Shown here piece after piece: positions 1 to 10,701 of a stretch of 64,000 bases of DNA. Both the position numbers and the translations under genes were made by a program. Positions within the stretch are counted from its first letter, which is position 1, and every line of letters starts with the position of its first letter. Under the pieces are notes generated by a model. The model made no database searches. It was not told the origin of the DNA and was given only the letters and a program-made list of their open reading frames with translations. This stretch comes from Clavaria fumosa (Eukaryota > Basidiomycota > Agaricomycetes > Agaricales > Clavariaceae), in NCBI GenBank assembly GCA_951802425.1, contig OX637802.1, forward strand, positions 2,170,001 through 2,234,000, given 5' to 3'.

Positions 1-1534
1 AAAAAATCAATGCCTGTGCAGAAGAGCTCTCAAAGGCTGAGAGAGGCATAATAGACTTCTTATCCGCCTATCGTCAAGCCAGGACTCAAGTTTGCCAGGA
101 GTTGTCAACACAAGAGCGGCTTGAATTTGAAGGCTTGGCTGAGAAGTGGAATACAGAGCCTGTACCATCTAATATTCAAAGAGAGTGAGTGAATCTCTGC
201 ACATTATTCATTTGCAACTTATGTCGGCTGCTTCCTTTACTGTAAGATTGGCTTCACGAAAGTTTATGCGTAATGCATTGGAGTTTTCCCGGTTGGCCAA
301 AGAGCAGATGGGAGTAGAGATATTTATGTTGGCTGGTTGGCAAGATGATAAAGGGCAGATCAAGAAGGCAAAGTGAGTGTTTTCCAATGAGATGTTCCAC
401 ATTCCTGACTAATGTGTATGTTCTTGAATTTTTCTTAGAGTCCAGACGCCTGGACCCTCCACTGCTGGGTTCAAGGATGTGTTTCAACAGATGGGAGATG
501 TTGTTTGGCAAAAATGGGATGAGTATTTAGGGGATATGTGGAACAGTAAGTGTGCTCTGCACAATTGTGTGTAAGAAGAACTCTAATCCGAGTCCAGAGG
601 ATGCAACAAGGCTGCAAAATGATGATTGGGATGCTGTGCTTCTCTCTAAGAGAACAGATACAAGTGTCCCATGGGATCTTGCAAAAGACAAGGATGGTTG
701 GCCATTACTACCTCTAGAGCTGGCACTTCCCTTGGCTCAGCTCAAGGAGATCTTGAGATCATGTTTTACGATTGCATACCGTAAGCTTTTTGCAATTGAT
801 TATTTTATAAATTGAAAAAATGTTGTATTTTGTAGGCAAGAAAAGTAACAACAAAAAGGCTGCTGTTCCATGGCTGCAAATATCTGACAACCCAAGCGCT
901 TTTATACAAGCGCAATACATTCCTAAAGGAGTACACCTCCGTGAGCCCTCAAAAATGCAATCAGCAGATGTGAGAAGGCTTTGTGCCTTCCTCCACCATC
1001 GACAAACTCTTGGTCAAAGGGTCCTTGAATTCAAGAATGTTCTACCCACCCATAGGAGAGGGAAGGCATTAAGGGATGCAGACAAGAGTCATACACAAGA
1101 TACTGACGATGAAGTGTCAAGGCTGTCTCAAACAGCTAAGCATATCCAGCTTGTCTCTGAAGTGTAAGATCTTTTCTCACTTGAAAATATCATTGGCTAA
1201 TGTGAGTCAGATCCAGTTCAGAGAAACCAGTCAATAACAGTGATGGAGAAGACACTGATGATGAAGACCACACTGGTGATGACAAGGACACTACAGATGA
1301 AGACAGTGCCAATTACGAAGAGGACACTGATGACAATATCAACTATGGCAATTCTAAGGTTGGTGGATCATATGAGATGGCCAATCTAAATATACTGGGG
1401 GAGGTGCAGGAGAGGCAGAGGGATCAACTGCAAGTGGAGAGCGAGGTAGAGAATGATTGTCAAGCTGATCAGCAGTTTGGCTCACTGAAGAAGAGAAGAG
1501 CCAGAGATGAAGGGGAGCCTCATCTTCCATACTG
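1..1534 (+). CDS. Basidiomycete hypothetical protein, 3' part (5' end outside window)
   Basis: Function unknown. Reading begins open at base 3 and continues through about five exons: about 3-183, about 247-376, about 439-543, an exon ending near 780, about 838-1166, and a last exon near 1211-1534 ending in TGA after residues HLPY. Introns are short with GT-AG ends, for example a donor at 377 and an acceptor near 437. The visible protein has an N-terminal segment with AEKWN and MLAGWQDDKG, which I recall as typical of a hypothetical family repeated in mushroom genomes, a basic middle part, and a very acidic Asp/Glu/Thr stretch before a basic KKRRAR motif that could be a nuclear signal. It sits beside repeats, so it may be a transposon-associated or multicopy gene. 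Exon borders are my own reading and are approximate. Confidence 0.55.
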
Positions 1535-1999
1535 AACACGAAGTAAGAGGAAAGCATCCATGGAGGCAAAGCAGCGGGTGCTCAGACCAAGGGCAAAAAG
1601 GCGGTAGTTTTTTTTCTGACAAATGTATATTTATTGATTTCATAGCCCTACAAGTGTGAATAATGCACATTGTAGATTAAGTTTTCATATCCATGCATTT
1701 CAGAAAGGACAATCAAATAAATCAGTATCCTGAGAAATGGCAATCCAATGTCTTTGAATTAGAACATTCTTCAAATCTATGATATTGAGCCTCACTTTAA
1801 CAGGTTTCTATTGTTTAAAATCTACCCCTTGTCAAACAAATATCACAGGAAATACAAGAGACATCTCAAGGCATGCCTAGTATGTTGGTTCCTTCATATT
1901 ATTCTCAAATTGACAAATATATTAAGAGTAACCATTTGAATCAAGCTCCTGATAACAATGTATTAATATGAGGGGGTGTAAATTAATGGGAGTTGATCA
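1535..1999. other. AT-rich stretch without a recognisable gene
   Basis: This is the downstream region of the preceding gene. No long reading frame, RNA gene or clear repeat boundary is visible. It grades into the decayed repeat field that follows. Confidence 0.5.
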
Positions 2000-2922
2000 A
2001 AGCTGTAAAAATGAAGACAAGGGTGTTAGCATGTGCAAAGGTGATTTAAGATATACAAGAAGAGGATAGTGATGCAGTATGCTTGCTGAACAATAACCAT
2101 TTGGTGAGAGGCAACTCATTATGACTGAAATAATAATGGTGATTGTTTCCATATGCAGATTGTTCAATACTTGTAGAGAGGGGATATTTGAAGTAATGTA
2201 GACTGAAGAATAACCATCCAGGCTAAACCCTTGTAAACGCATCATAATATCAAGTGGTCCAGATGAGTGGGTGGTTCATTGGGGCTAGAAATAAAATAAT
2301 ACAATCATTGTAATCATGAAATTTGTTCATGCTATGCAGGTAGAGCATATTTAACAAGGGATTAGGCTTGGAGAATACTGAGCCAAGCCCTTTATGAAGA
2401 GGTATTAATATAAAATGATCTACTTCCAGAGGTGTCTGCTGTGACTGAGAAAGAAGGCTATGCTGAGTGAGTAAAACCACCTGGGATAACCCCTTGGAAA
2501 GGGCATATTCAAATGAAGAAATCCAGATGGGTGGCTCATTGGGGTTGGAATAATAATAATAGGGTTGCTCAGGATTTATGATTTTGATCTGCAAGGAGAG
2601 AATATCTGATATAAAATGTAGACCTGAGAATGACCATCTCAGCTGAGCCCTTTTTAAAGGCATATTCATATCAGGTGGTCCAGATGGGTGAGTGGTTTAT
2701 TGATGTGGTGAAGATAAGATTATAGGTAATACCATTGCAGCAAGTTGTTTCACATTTAGGATAGTAGTATAGAGTGTGAAATGCAGCTGAATTGACTACC
2801 TCAAAAATCATTTTCTGCTGCTGATAAAATAAGAGCAACAGTGCTACTTACACAGGAATAATGAGCTAGCATATACAAGAGTATTGAGCTTGAATATACA
2901 GTCAAGAATATAGACTTTGGCC

Positions 2923-3011
2923 GGGTGTCATATTAGATAAGGGGACATTTGATATAGGGTGTTGGATGCAGAATAATTGTCTGGGCTAAGCTCTTCTTGC
3001 TCAGGTACATT
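2923..3011 (+). repeat. 89-bp direct repeat, copy 1
   Basis: Starts GGGTGTCATATTAGAT and ends CTTGCTCAGGTACATT. It is nearly identical to the copy at 3228-3316 (about two visible mismatches), so it is far better conserved than the rest of the repeat field. This suggests a recent local duplication of about 305 bp. Confidence 0.85.
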
Positions 3012-3227
3012 AATATCTGGTGGTATCAATGTGCCAAGTCAGGTATATTAATACGGTGGTATTAATGTGCCAAGTCCAATAGCTATACAGAGACCTCTGA
3101 TACAGCTATATTAGAACATGGACAACATATTTACCACACTTCCATAGCTGCTTCAGTTACAGTTAACCCAGATTTCAAGTGTGACAATGTGTCACACCTA
3201 ACATTCAATAACTAACAATTTATTGTA

Positions 3228-3316
3228 GGGTGTCATATTAGATCAGGGGACATTTGATATAGGATGTTGGATGCAGAATAATTGTCTGGGCTAAGCTCTT
3301 CTTGCTCAGGTACATT
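3228..3316 (+). repeat. 89-bp direct repeat, copy 2
   Basis: Second copy of the unit at 2923-3011, same strand, 305 bp downstream. The two copies enclose a short AT-rich segment with a doubled GTGCCAAGTC motif (near 3030 and 3070). Confidence 0.85.
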
Positions 3317-3627
3317 GGTATTACTACAGTATCTGGTAATTTAGATGAGTGAGCAGTGCATTAGGGCTGGAAAATCATAATATGGGTGCTACCAGATGTA
3401 AGGTAGTGATATTAGACCTGGAATGCAGGTTGAAGAATATTATTCTGAGCCAAGCCCTACTGACCTGGGCCAAGCCTATTTTAAAGGCCCCATGCATATC
3501 AAGTCATCTGAACCTCTAGTTACCAATTTTGGGTGACCTAAGATCTCAGCCCAGCCTATTATGTAATATCTCGGCCGATGCTTGGCTGGGCCTATAAGAT
3601 GGCCACCAGTCAAAATGGGCTGGCCCT

Positions 3628-4130
3628 ATAAGATGGGGTTTGGGTACGCTGAAGGGTGTGGGTCATAAGGCACAATACATGTATAGATGACACGACACAC
3701 CTGTTTGAACTTGAGCTCAAGAGACTTCACACTACAAAATGGCTGCCCATTTTCCTCAGCCCACTTGAAGAAGCTGTCAGCTACAACAAGCCACCCCTTA
3801 CCACCAAGCAGAATCTGCTCCTCAAGAATATTGAGGAGCGCATCAACATCTTCTGGTGAGTAGTTCGCTGTGCCGACAACACGACCTCGTTGTTTTTTTG
3901 GGAGAGATTGCAGGAGATCTGTGACTGCACCTCAGCACTTGAGGGCCCGCACACTGGTAGCTGCTTTATTCATATTTGATCTCGCCTTGACATTCGAGTC
4001 CAAAGGCTTATGGGGGACATTTTCAGTATTGGTGACTGTATTGGTGGGTGGAATCATTGATAAGGGAAAGGGAGGTGGTCAGGGTAGGGTCCTGTTGAAT
4101 GGCATGAGCAGAGGCTCGGGAACCTGATCC
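3628..4130 (-). pseudogene. Decayed gene with a SANT/trihelix-like domain
   Basis: On the minus strand between about 3930 and 3700 the translation contains NYSPEDVDALLNILEEQ, then LGGKGWLVVAD, FFKWAEENGQP and KSLELKFKQ, ending in a stop near 3628. This pattern of an acidic helix, a Gly-Trp turn and a basic SLE-KFKQ end is one I associate with a Myb/SANT-like domain (possibly Pfam DUF6818) found in many mushroom proteins, probably DNA binding. Upstream (toward 4130) the same frame is broken by two stop codons unless small introns are assumed, and no full gene can be built. Short open frames between 4218 and 4630 may be further exons but show no domain. The gene lies among repeats and is probably a remnant of a multicopy family. 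Confidence 0.45.
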
Positions 4131-4608
4131 GTTACAGTAAACGTCAGATCAGGACACAGTAATATAGTCTAACATACCGCTTGACCTCTGGTGCTGAGCA
4201 TACCCATGCCAAACCCTTCACCAAAGGATGGCAGCTATGACTGATGAGCAAATGGTTAGAGCTTGGAAGACGTACTCACTATCAGTCCATGTTCTCCAGG
4301 AACTGGGATGTTCGAGCTGGTCCAGTATTGTGCAGAATCTGTAGACTGAGAGAACATTTTGGTAACAGTTGGGAAAAGGATGGAATGAGTGTGAAGAGGG
4401 CACAAAGAGCGTGTGGATAGCAAAAGACACAAGAGCAGAGCACAATCCTGAAGGTGACGGTGAGTGGATGGCTCTTTATATCTGACGATGAGGAAGATCT
4501 GTACAAGACCCGAAACCTGGTGATAGGGCAGCGATATTAAAACAAAAGGCCAGGGCACCAAAGGTACAGGTTGATGGGCATCCATAGTCAGGTGTTGGAC
4601 GGGCTTTC

Positions 4609-4897
4609 TATCAGACTGGGTCTCACACAACTTAAGCGTAAGGTCATGACGACAATACTAAGATAAGGGGAAAAGAGTACAAAAAAGGAAAAGTGAAAGT
4701 ACTTATAGCGAACGCTTCGGCACTTGCCAGCGTTCCCACGCTCGGACCCTCGGATCACGTGATGCGCCCAGGCCCAGGTCATGTGATCTTACGATTATGT
4801 AATCTGACCACAGCCACAGGTCATGTGACCTTCCAACAACCCTCCCCAGTTTCTCCACAACTGCACTTTGGGATGGCTTACATAAGCAATCCTAACA
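4609..4897 (-). mobile_element. Solo LTR of the chromovirus family
   Basis: 289 bp from TATCAGACTGGGTCTCAC to CTTACATAAGC...CTAACA. It aligns along its length with the 305-bp LTRs at 6762-7066 and 12353-12657, sharing GATAAGGGGAAAAG, GCCAGCGTTCCCACGCTC and CACGTGATGCG. It is flanked by a perfect 5-bp direct repeat CTTTC (4604-4608 and 4898-4902). Neither flank carries the family's primer site or polypurine tract, so it is a solo LTR left by recombination, not one end of an element. Confidence 0.9.
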
Positions 4898-4902
4898 CTT
4901 TC

Positions 4903-5210
4903 AGCATTGCAAGGAGCAATTAGCAGATGGAGTGGACGCAGACGAAGGGAAGCGCAGGGCGGAACAGGATGGGTGGGGCGGAATGGGTTGCAGCATCAGG
5001 CTGGCTCTTGGATCTAGGCAGAGCTTGAAAATCTGGTTTATAATGCTTTTTAAACTAGAAGGGGGGGGGGCCCCCCTTTACAGAATAACATTTACAGAGA
5101 GGTCGTTTTTGACAGGTGGACCCTTGATGTGACATGGCCAAAGTTCGGCATCTCAATATGGATGAAATTTGTGTTTAGAGTGCATTCTAAATCCTATGGA
5201 AAGGCATCCA
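4903..5210. other. Spacer without recognisable gene
   Basis: Includes a run of G followed by C (5061-5077, a palindromic G/C block). No convincing frame or RNA gene was seen. Confidence 0.4.
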
Positions 5211-5672
5211 TTTACCTACCTTATCATTTAATTTACTGTTTTCTCTGCATTTCAGGCCATTTCATCCTTCTGTCACCTTAGGGGACTGTGTGTACCTGGG
5301 GGGAAGAATTTGGAGCTTTGGAACACCTAGGTAAGCACTATTATACCATTTTCACAAGTGAAGACTTTGTTATTGGAGGGACAGACAATCTGGAGGACTA
5401 GAAGTATGCCCTGTGATAGGTACAAGGCTTTATGTCATGACCCCTTATGTTTCTGCTGTAATTGTACATGAGTGGAGATGTTTTGAATTATGTCTGTATT
5501 TTTCCTGTAATCTACATATAAAAGAGTCTGTGTTTACAAAAAATCTCATGCCAAATGCTTCAGAATTGACTGAGGAGAGAGGAAAATATCTTTGGGTCAG
5601 TGAAATCAAGGGCTTAGGCGCATTTTTGCTTATGTAAGCATCACATGCTCTTAGTGGGGATTGCCCATCCCC
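5211..5672 (+). repeat. About 460-bp direct repeat, copy 1
   Basis: Starts TTTACCTACCTTATCATTT and ends near GATTGCCCATCCCC. It matches 6142-6601 with a low level of mismatch and a few indels. Each copy holds a 74-codon open frame of near-identical sequence (5413 and 6342), but the peptide has no recognisable domain and the similarity is simply that of the DNA repeat. The ends are not TG...CA, so these are not obvious LTRs. Confidence 0.8.
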
Positions 5673-5720
5673 AATATAAGCATTCTGCCTCTAAGGCTCT
5701 GACCCAAAAACACATCTCAG

Positions 5721-5962
5721 TATAGAGCCTTCCACACAACAGCTACAAAAAAACTTTGAGTGTAGAAGACAGCTGAAATTAAATTTAAAAACTTTTGTTC
5801 AAGATGGATTCTCGAAAAATGCCCTATTTATTGAGATATTGTTGCTATCTAAACAACAAAGACATTTAAAAAAATTCCATCTTGAACAAAATGTTCAAAT
5901 AATATTTCTGAACATTTCCCCTCAGCAAAAGTAAGTTCCAAAATGTGTGTAGAAGGCTCTAT
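5721..5962. repeat. Inverted-repeat (hairpin-type) element between the direct repeats
   Basis: Left end TATAGAGCCTTCCACACA (5721-5738) is the near-perfect reverse complement of the right end TGTGTAGAAGGCTCTAT (about 5946-5962). A second inner pair (GTTCAAGATGGATT near 5800 and ATTCCATCTTGAACAAA near 5875) extends the fold. The size (about 242 bp) and lack of coding fit a MITE or other foldback element. No convincing target duplication was found, so its superfamily is open. Confidence 0.6.
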
Positions 5963-6141
5963 GAGGCCCACAGATGTGGCACTGCCGGACTTGCGCGCTT
6001 ATGTAATCAGTGGCCACTGCAAGGTTTCCTGCAGGTTTCTGTGGCCTCATTCTCTGGCTCTCATTCTCCCCCCACTTTCAAACACTCTGTGTGCACTTTG
6101 TGTGCAATCTAGGTTACAAAGTAAGCCTCCCAAACTTCATA

Positions 6142-6601
6142 TTTACCTATCTTATCATTTAATTTACTGTTTTCTCTGCATTTCAGGCCAATTTCATCCT
6201 TCTGTCACCTTAGGGGACTGTGTGTACCTGGGGGAAGAATTTGGAGCTTTGGAACACCTAGATAAGCACTATTATACCATTTTCAAGTGAAGACTTTGTT
6301 ATTGGAGGGACAGACAATCTGGAGGACTAGAAGTATGCCCTGTGATAGGTACAAGGTTTTATGCCATGACCCCTTATGTTTCTGCTGTAATTGTATATGA
6401 GTGGAGATGTTTTGAATTATGTCTGTATTTTTCCTGTAATCTACATATAAAAGAGTCTGTGTTTACAAAAAATCCCATGCCAAATGCTTCAGAATTGACT
6501 GAGGAGAGAGTAAAATATCTTTGGGTCAGTGAAATCAAGGGCTTAGGCGCATTTTTGCTTATGTAAGCGTCACGCGCTCTTAGTTAGGATTGCCCGTCCC
6601 C
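6142..6601 (+). repeat. About 460-bp direct repeat, copy 2
   Basis: Second copy of 5211-5672, separated by the inverted-repeat element. The arrangement could reflect a tandem duplication or two insertions of one unknown element. Confidence 0.8.
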
Positions 6602-6756
6602 ATTTTTACATCTTCTTACATTTTTTTACATTCCTTAACATTTTTTACATTTTCTAATACATTTTCTAGCACATTTTTGCATCAATTCACCTGATGTTAC
6701 ACACATTTTTTCACATTTTTTCACATTTTCTGGCACATTTCAGCATTTTTTTGCAT
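6601..6756 (+). repeat. Degenerate ACATTTTTT tandem tract
   Basis: About 15 imperfect copies of a 9-12 bp unit (C-A-C/T-A-TTTTTT), for example TTACATTTTTTTACATTCC. It ends five bases before the retrotransposon, and the ACAAA target duplication comes from this AT-rich DNA. Confidence 0.75.
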
Positions 6757-6761
6757 ACAAA

Positions 6762-7066
6762 TGTCAGACTTAGTCTCACGGTTCACACAACTTAACGTAA
6801 GGTCGATGATGACGATACTAACATAAGGGGAAAAGGGTACAAGTAAGAAAGCGACGTAGTATATATAGCGAGAGGTTCGGGAGTTGCCGGCGTTCCCACG
6901 CTCGGACCCCGTGCGTCACGTGATGCGTCCAGGCCCGGGTCACGTGATGTTCCCATTATGTAAGCCACCACCCGTTCGGGTCACGTGACTCGTCCGCAAA
7001 CTTCCCGCAACTCTTTTGCAATCCTTTCTTGGCCTTTCCAACCTGCTTATGTAAGCGATCCTGACA
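6762..7066 (-). repeat. 3' LTR of the chromovirus
   Basis: 305 bp, TGTCAG...CTGACA. Differs from the 12353-12657 LTR only where GATGCGTCC here reads GATGCATCC there (a CpG/CpA change). Contains three CACGTG E-box palindromes and a TATA-like TATATATA. Confidence 0.95.
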
Positions 7067-7080
7067 TCACCCCCCTCTTA
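7067..7080 (-). promoter_or_regulatory. Polypurine tract (plus-strand primer site)
   Basis: On the element's sense strand this reads TAAGAGGGGGGTGA, directly against the 3' LTR, where the second-strand primer of reverse transcription is expected. Confidence 0.85.
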
Positions 7081-10000
7081 AGGCTGGGCGTCTCGACCTG
7101 CCAACTTCGCCTTGTCAGGGTATTGCTGGAAGAAGTCCCGGAGCAACAGTGCAACGTTAGTGAGGTTGCGACGAGGTTCCCAGGTGTTCTCCTCTGCAGG
7201 GTATCCTAACCACTTCACCAAATACTTCACTCCCCGTCCAACCTTCTTGACATCAAGAATTTCCTCCACCTCATACTCCAAGTGGTCATCGTCAATCGTG
7301 GGGGGTGGGGGTGGAGGCAAGTTCTGGGAAGGGAAAGAGGGAGCAATATATGGGGTGAGTAGCAACTCATTGAAAACCCGGTGAATGCGCCATGCTCGGG
7401 GGAGCTTGAGTCGGTATGCTGCTGGTCCAACCTTCTCTTCGATGGTGAAGGGTCCAGCCCGCTTGTTATCAAGCTTCTTGGATGGTCGATCCATTTTCAG
7501 GTTCCGGGTATCCAGCCAGACTAAGTCCCCCTTTGAGTATTCACGACTCGGGCGCTTTCCTTTATCATAGCTAGCCTTCATCGCATCTGCCGCCTTCCCC
7601 ATTGCATCCCTGGCTGCTCTTCGGGATTCCGTGAGCTTGGCCATCCACTCGTCTGCTGCAGGGTTCACTTCAGAGGGCGGCCAGATACCACCATTCCAAG
7701 GGTGCCGGCCATACTCCAGATAGAAAGGTGTGAATCCAGTGGCTGAGTGCTCACGGTTATTGAGCGCGAATTCGGCTGTGGATAGCCACTCTGCCCAATC
7801 ATCCTGCAGATGGTCAACATAGGCCCGGAGATACACTTCAACCTCCTGATTGACCCGCTCTGTCTGTCCATCTGTTTGTGGGTGGAAGGCAGTGCTCGGG
7901 TTTGCCTTAACTCCAATCATCCCATAAAACTCCCTCATGAATCTGGACACAAATTGGGTTCCCCGGTCACTCACAACTTTCTGCGGGACTCCATGGTCGC
8001 GGAAGACCCGGTCTCGAAGGATCCGAGCAGCACCAAGTCCCGTGAGGTCAAGGCCAATAGCTTCGATGAGAGTTCGTTTCGTAAACTTGTCGACAATGAC
8101 AAGGATCGCATTGTGACCACGTGAGAGGGGGAAAGGTCCAACAATGTCCCAAGAGATGACTGCCCAGGGGCTCTCAGGGACAGGGTGCGGATGGAGTGGA
8201 GCGGCGCGCCTGGTACGATCAGGCTTGATTCGTTGGCATGTCTCACATCCACCTGCATACCGATTGGAATCCTTCACCATGCCCACCCACCAATAGGACC
8301 TCAGCAGAGCCGCCCTCAGTTTCCGTGGACCAGGGTGTCCTGCGATGGGGAGGTCATGCTCAAAGGTGAGCACTGCCTCACGTGCTTCTGGGGGCACCCA
8401 AGTGATTTCTGCCTTCCGCCAGAGTCCCATCCGATCTCTCGTCCACTCATCATCAAGCTCCTCCGGCTTCTGCACATATACCGCACTGTTTTTCTGGAGT
8501 AGCGTCTCCATCTCCGATGTGAACGATGTGCGGGTCTCAGCCTCTGGGAAGACCTGTACTGGTGCATCCTCCTCCACCATCTCTCCATAGTCTGGCCTCC
8601 GTGAGAGTGCATCTGCTTTCGTGTTTGACTTCCCAGTACGGTACTTGATCTCGAAGTCAAAGCACTGGAGCTCTCCAACCCAACGGACCTGCCTCGGTTT
8701 CAACTTCTGGGGCTTCCGGAAGTACTGGAGGTTAGCATGGTCCGTCCAGATTTCGATAGTCTCTTCCACCCCAATCAGGTAAGCCCGCCACTCGCGTAGT
8801 GCCCGGATTACAGCCAGGAACTCCTTGTTGTACACATCGTAATTCTTCTCAGCTGCAGTGAGGGCTTTGGAGATGTAGTCTACAACTCTCCAAGTCCCAT
8901 CCACCTGCTGCTGTGAGAGAACTCCTCCAGTCGCCAAGTTGCTCGCATCTGTTTCTACCTTCCATCTCCCTTTGTCCTGAGGCAGAGCCAAGACCGGGGC
9001 CGATACGAGTGCCTGGCGGAGATCTCGGAAGGCTGCTTCCTCCTCCTCCTCCCATTTCCATGGAACTTTCCCTGTCAGCCGGAAGAGTGGTTTTGCCCGG
9101 GCAGAGAGATTTGGGATGTGCCAGCGGAGGTAGTTCAGCATCCCGTTGAATCTTTGTACCTCTTTCACATTTTTCGGTCTGGGCCAGTTACGGATCGCTG
9201 CGCCTTTAGCTGGGTCATGCTCTAGACGGTTGTGGGAGATCTTCATCCCCAGGAAGAAAACCTCACTCTTCTCGAACTCGCACTTGCTGAGTCTGAGACA
9301 CAGGCCATTCTCCCCAAACTTCTTCAAGACCCGATCCATCCAATACCGATGTGTAGCCAAATCCTCTGCAAACACTATAACATCATCGACATAGGCTCGG
9401 ACATGCCCCCCTGCAATCTCTTCTCTCAACACATGGTTCATGAAGCGCTGGAAGGTTGCAGGCGCATTCTGCAGCCCAAACCACATAACTGCCGGTTCGA
9501 AGAGTCCACGGGGCGTTAGGAAAGCACAGCGGTGCTGATGTTCTGGCCAGACCTGCATCGATGGGAAACCTCCCTTCGCATCAATCTTGGAATAGATGGT
9601 CGCCCCCTTTAACACATCCACAGTGTCTCGTATGAGGGGGAGGGGGTACTTGTCTTTGATTAGATACGAGTTCAGCCTAGAGTAATCGATAATCGGCCGC
9701 AGCTTGTCCTTCTCACGTTTGAAGAAGAAGGGGCTCGCGTACGGGGACTTCGAAGGTCGGATTCGTCCAGAAGCTAGCTGCTCATCCACCCAGCGATTCA
9801 TTTCCACCATCTCTTCTCGCGTCAGAGAGTATAGCTTAGAGGAGAGGTGTCCAGGGTCTGTTTTAAACTCGATTTTGATATCAAAGTCAGGGCGGGAGCG
9901 GGGGAGCTCATCCCACTTTGCTTCACTAAAAACCAAAGGGTAGCGGCTGGGCCAATCAGGGGTAGGGCCAGTGTTGGGAAAACGGGTGTCCGGGATACTG

Positions 10001-10701
10001 GCCGAGGCCAGGGTACTTGCTTTTGGTGGACCTGAGGGTCGAACAGGGGACCGGTGGCTGTGTGGGGAGGAGGCACAGGAGTTGGGGCAGCGGGTGAGCC
10101 TTACTTCAGCTTTCACCCAGTCAATCTCTGGATTATGACGCTTTAGCCAATCATGCCCAAGGATCGCCGTGTGGGACTGAGTCTTCCCTAGCAGGAAGTG
10201 GATCCGCTCCTGGTGGTCGCCAACCGTCACAAGCAGCTCCATCCCATACCGGATCTTACCATCTCTGTTCTGTGTTCCATCCACATTATACATGGTGATT
10301 GGATTCAGCAAGGGAGATGGTTCCAATCCCACTTTTTTCGCCCACTCCAAGTCCATAAAGCAGTTGGTGCAGCCTGAGTCGACAAGGGCTTTCGTAGTTG
10401 CCCCTTTGCCAGTGCTGAGAGCCTCCAGGTGCACCTGGATGGAGAGCTCTCGGGGCATACGCAATAGGGTGTCCTTCAGCACCTCTGCAAGGTGCTTTGT
10501 TGGCTCCACTTGGCTGCTAGTCCCCTTTTCTCTTTTCGGTATTTCACTTTTAGCGGTTTCCGTTTCCGCTTTGTCCTTCACCTCAGCCCCAATCCGGGTG
10601 TGTCTCCGCTGCAAGATAGTGTATTTTGGGATACTAGCTGCGGGTACAGGGACGGGAGGGGGGCTGGGATATCTACTCCTGAGACTCCAGTTCGGACTCA
10701 C
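7078..10701 (-). CDS. pol: Pol polyprotein (PR-RT-RNaseH-IN-chromodomain)
   Basis: About 1207 codons, uninterrupted. Aspartic protease has ALVDSG near residues 106-110. Reverse transcriptase has a first catalytic Asp in SKIDAKGGF (about 371-379) and YVDD at about 437-440. RNase H shows METD-type VETDAS and WTDHANL. Integrase has the zinc-binding HDLPIAGH...CETC and the D,D-E residues in SWDIVGPF, SDRGTQF and TDGQTERVN. The C-terminus carries a chromodomain (EYEVEEILDVK, YLVKWLGYP, NTWEP), which in chromoviruses binds modified histone tails and steers integration. The frame opens with GTG overlapping the gag stop (GTGA). The first in-frame ATG is near residue 82, before the protease, so synthesis by -1 shift, reinitiation or a downstream start is open. 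Confidence 0.95.
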   Translation of the reverse strand: MSPNWSLRSRYPSPPPVPVPAASIPKYTILQRRHTRIGAEVKDKAETETAKSEIPKREKGTSSQVEPTKHLAEVLKDTLLRMPRELSIQVHLEALSTGKGATTKALVDSGCTNCFMDLEWAKKVGLEPSPLLNPITMYNVDGTQNRDGKIRYGMELLVTVGDHQERIHFLLGKTQSHTAILGHDWLKRHNPEIDWVKAEVRLTRCPNSCASSPHSHRSPVRPSGPPKASTLASASIPDTRFPNTGPTPDWPSRYPLVFSEAKWDELPRSRPDFDIKIEFKTDPGHLSSKLYSLTREEMVEMNRWVDEQLASGRIRPSKSPYASPFFFKREKDKLRPIIDYSRLNSYLIKDKYPLPLIRDTVDVLKGATIYSKIDAKGGFPSMQVWPEHQHRCAFLTPRGLFEPAVMWFGLQNAPATFQRFMNHVLREEIAGGHVRAYVDDVIVFAEDLATHRYWMDRVLKKFGENGLCLRLSKCEFEKSEVFFLGMKISHNRLEHDPAKGAAIRNWPRPKNVKEVQRFNGMLNYLRWHIPNLSARAKPLFRLTGKVPWKWEEEEEAAFRDLRQALVSAPVLALPQDKGRWKVETDASNLATGGVLSQQQVDGTWRVVDYISKALTAAEKNYDVYNKEFLAVIRALREWRAYLIGVEETIEIWTDHANLQYFRKPQKLKPRQVRWVGELQCFDFEIKYRTGKSNTKADALSRRPDYGEMVEEDAPVQVFPEAETRTSFTSEMETLLQKNSAVYVQKPEELDDEWTRDRMGLWRKAEITWVPPEAREAVLTFEHDLPIAGHPGPRKLRAALLRSYWWVGMVKDSNRYAGGCETCQRIKPDRTRRAAPLHPHPVPESPWAVISWDIVGPFPLSRGHNAILVIVDKFTKRTLIEAIGLDLTGLGAARILRDRVFRDHGVPQKVVSDRGTQFVSRFMREFYGMIGVKANPSTAFHPQTDGQTERVNQEVEVYLRAYVDHLQDDWAEWLSTAEFALNNREHSATGFTPFYLEYGRHPWNGGIWPPSEVNPAADEWMAKLTESRRAARDAMGKAADAMKASYDKGKRPSREYSKGDLVWLDTRNLKMDRPSKKLDNKRAGPFTIEEKVGPAAYRLKLPRAWRIHRVFNELLLTPYIAPSFPSQNLPPPPPPTIDDDHLEYEVEEILDVKKVGRGVKYLVKWLGYPAEENTWEPRRNLTNVALLLRDFFQQYPDKAKLAGRDAQP

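Larger units (their letters stand above)
2000..3510. repeat. Field of degenerate related repeats
   Basis: A sentence-like pattern recurs in diverged form: a GAATAACCATCT-like start, then GGCTAAGCCCTTxTTAAAGG, then a TGGTCCAGATGxGTG block and a CATTGGGGCTGGAA end. Copies of the CCAGATG block are near 2260, 2525, 2675 and, weaker, 3335. Copies of the GGCTAAGC block are near 2221, 2485, 2643, 2993, 3292 and 3448. Spacing is irregular, about 150-350 bp. CpG is almost absent, as expected for old methylated DNA. No coding capacity is seen. Short open frames on the minus strand here (2250-2669) simply read through these repeats. Confidence 0.6.

Noticed and set aside
5413..6566. Two near-identical 74-codon frames as a duplicated gene
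   Set aside because: Identity extends evenly over flanking noncoding DNA, and the peptide has no domain, so the repeat is of DNA and not of a gene.
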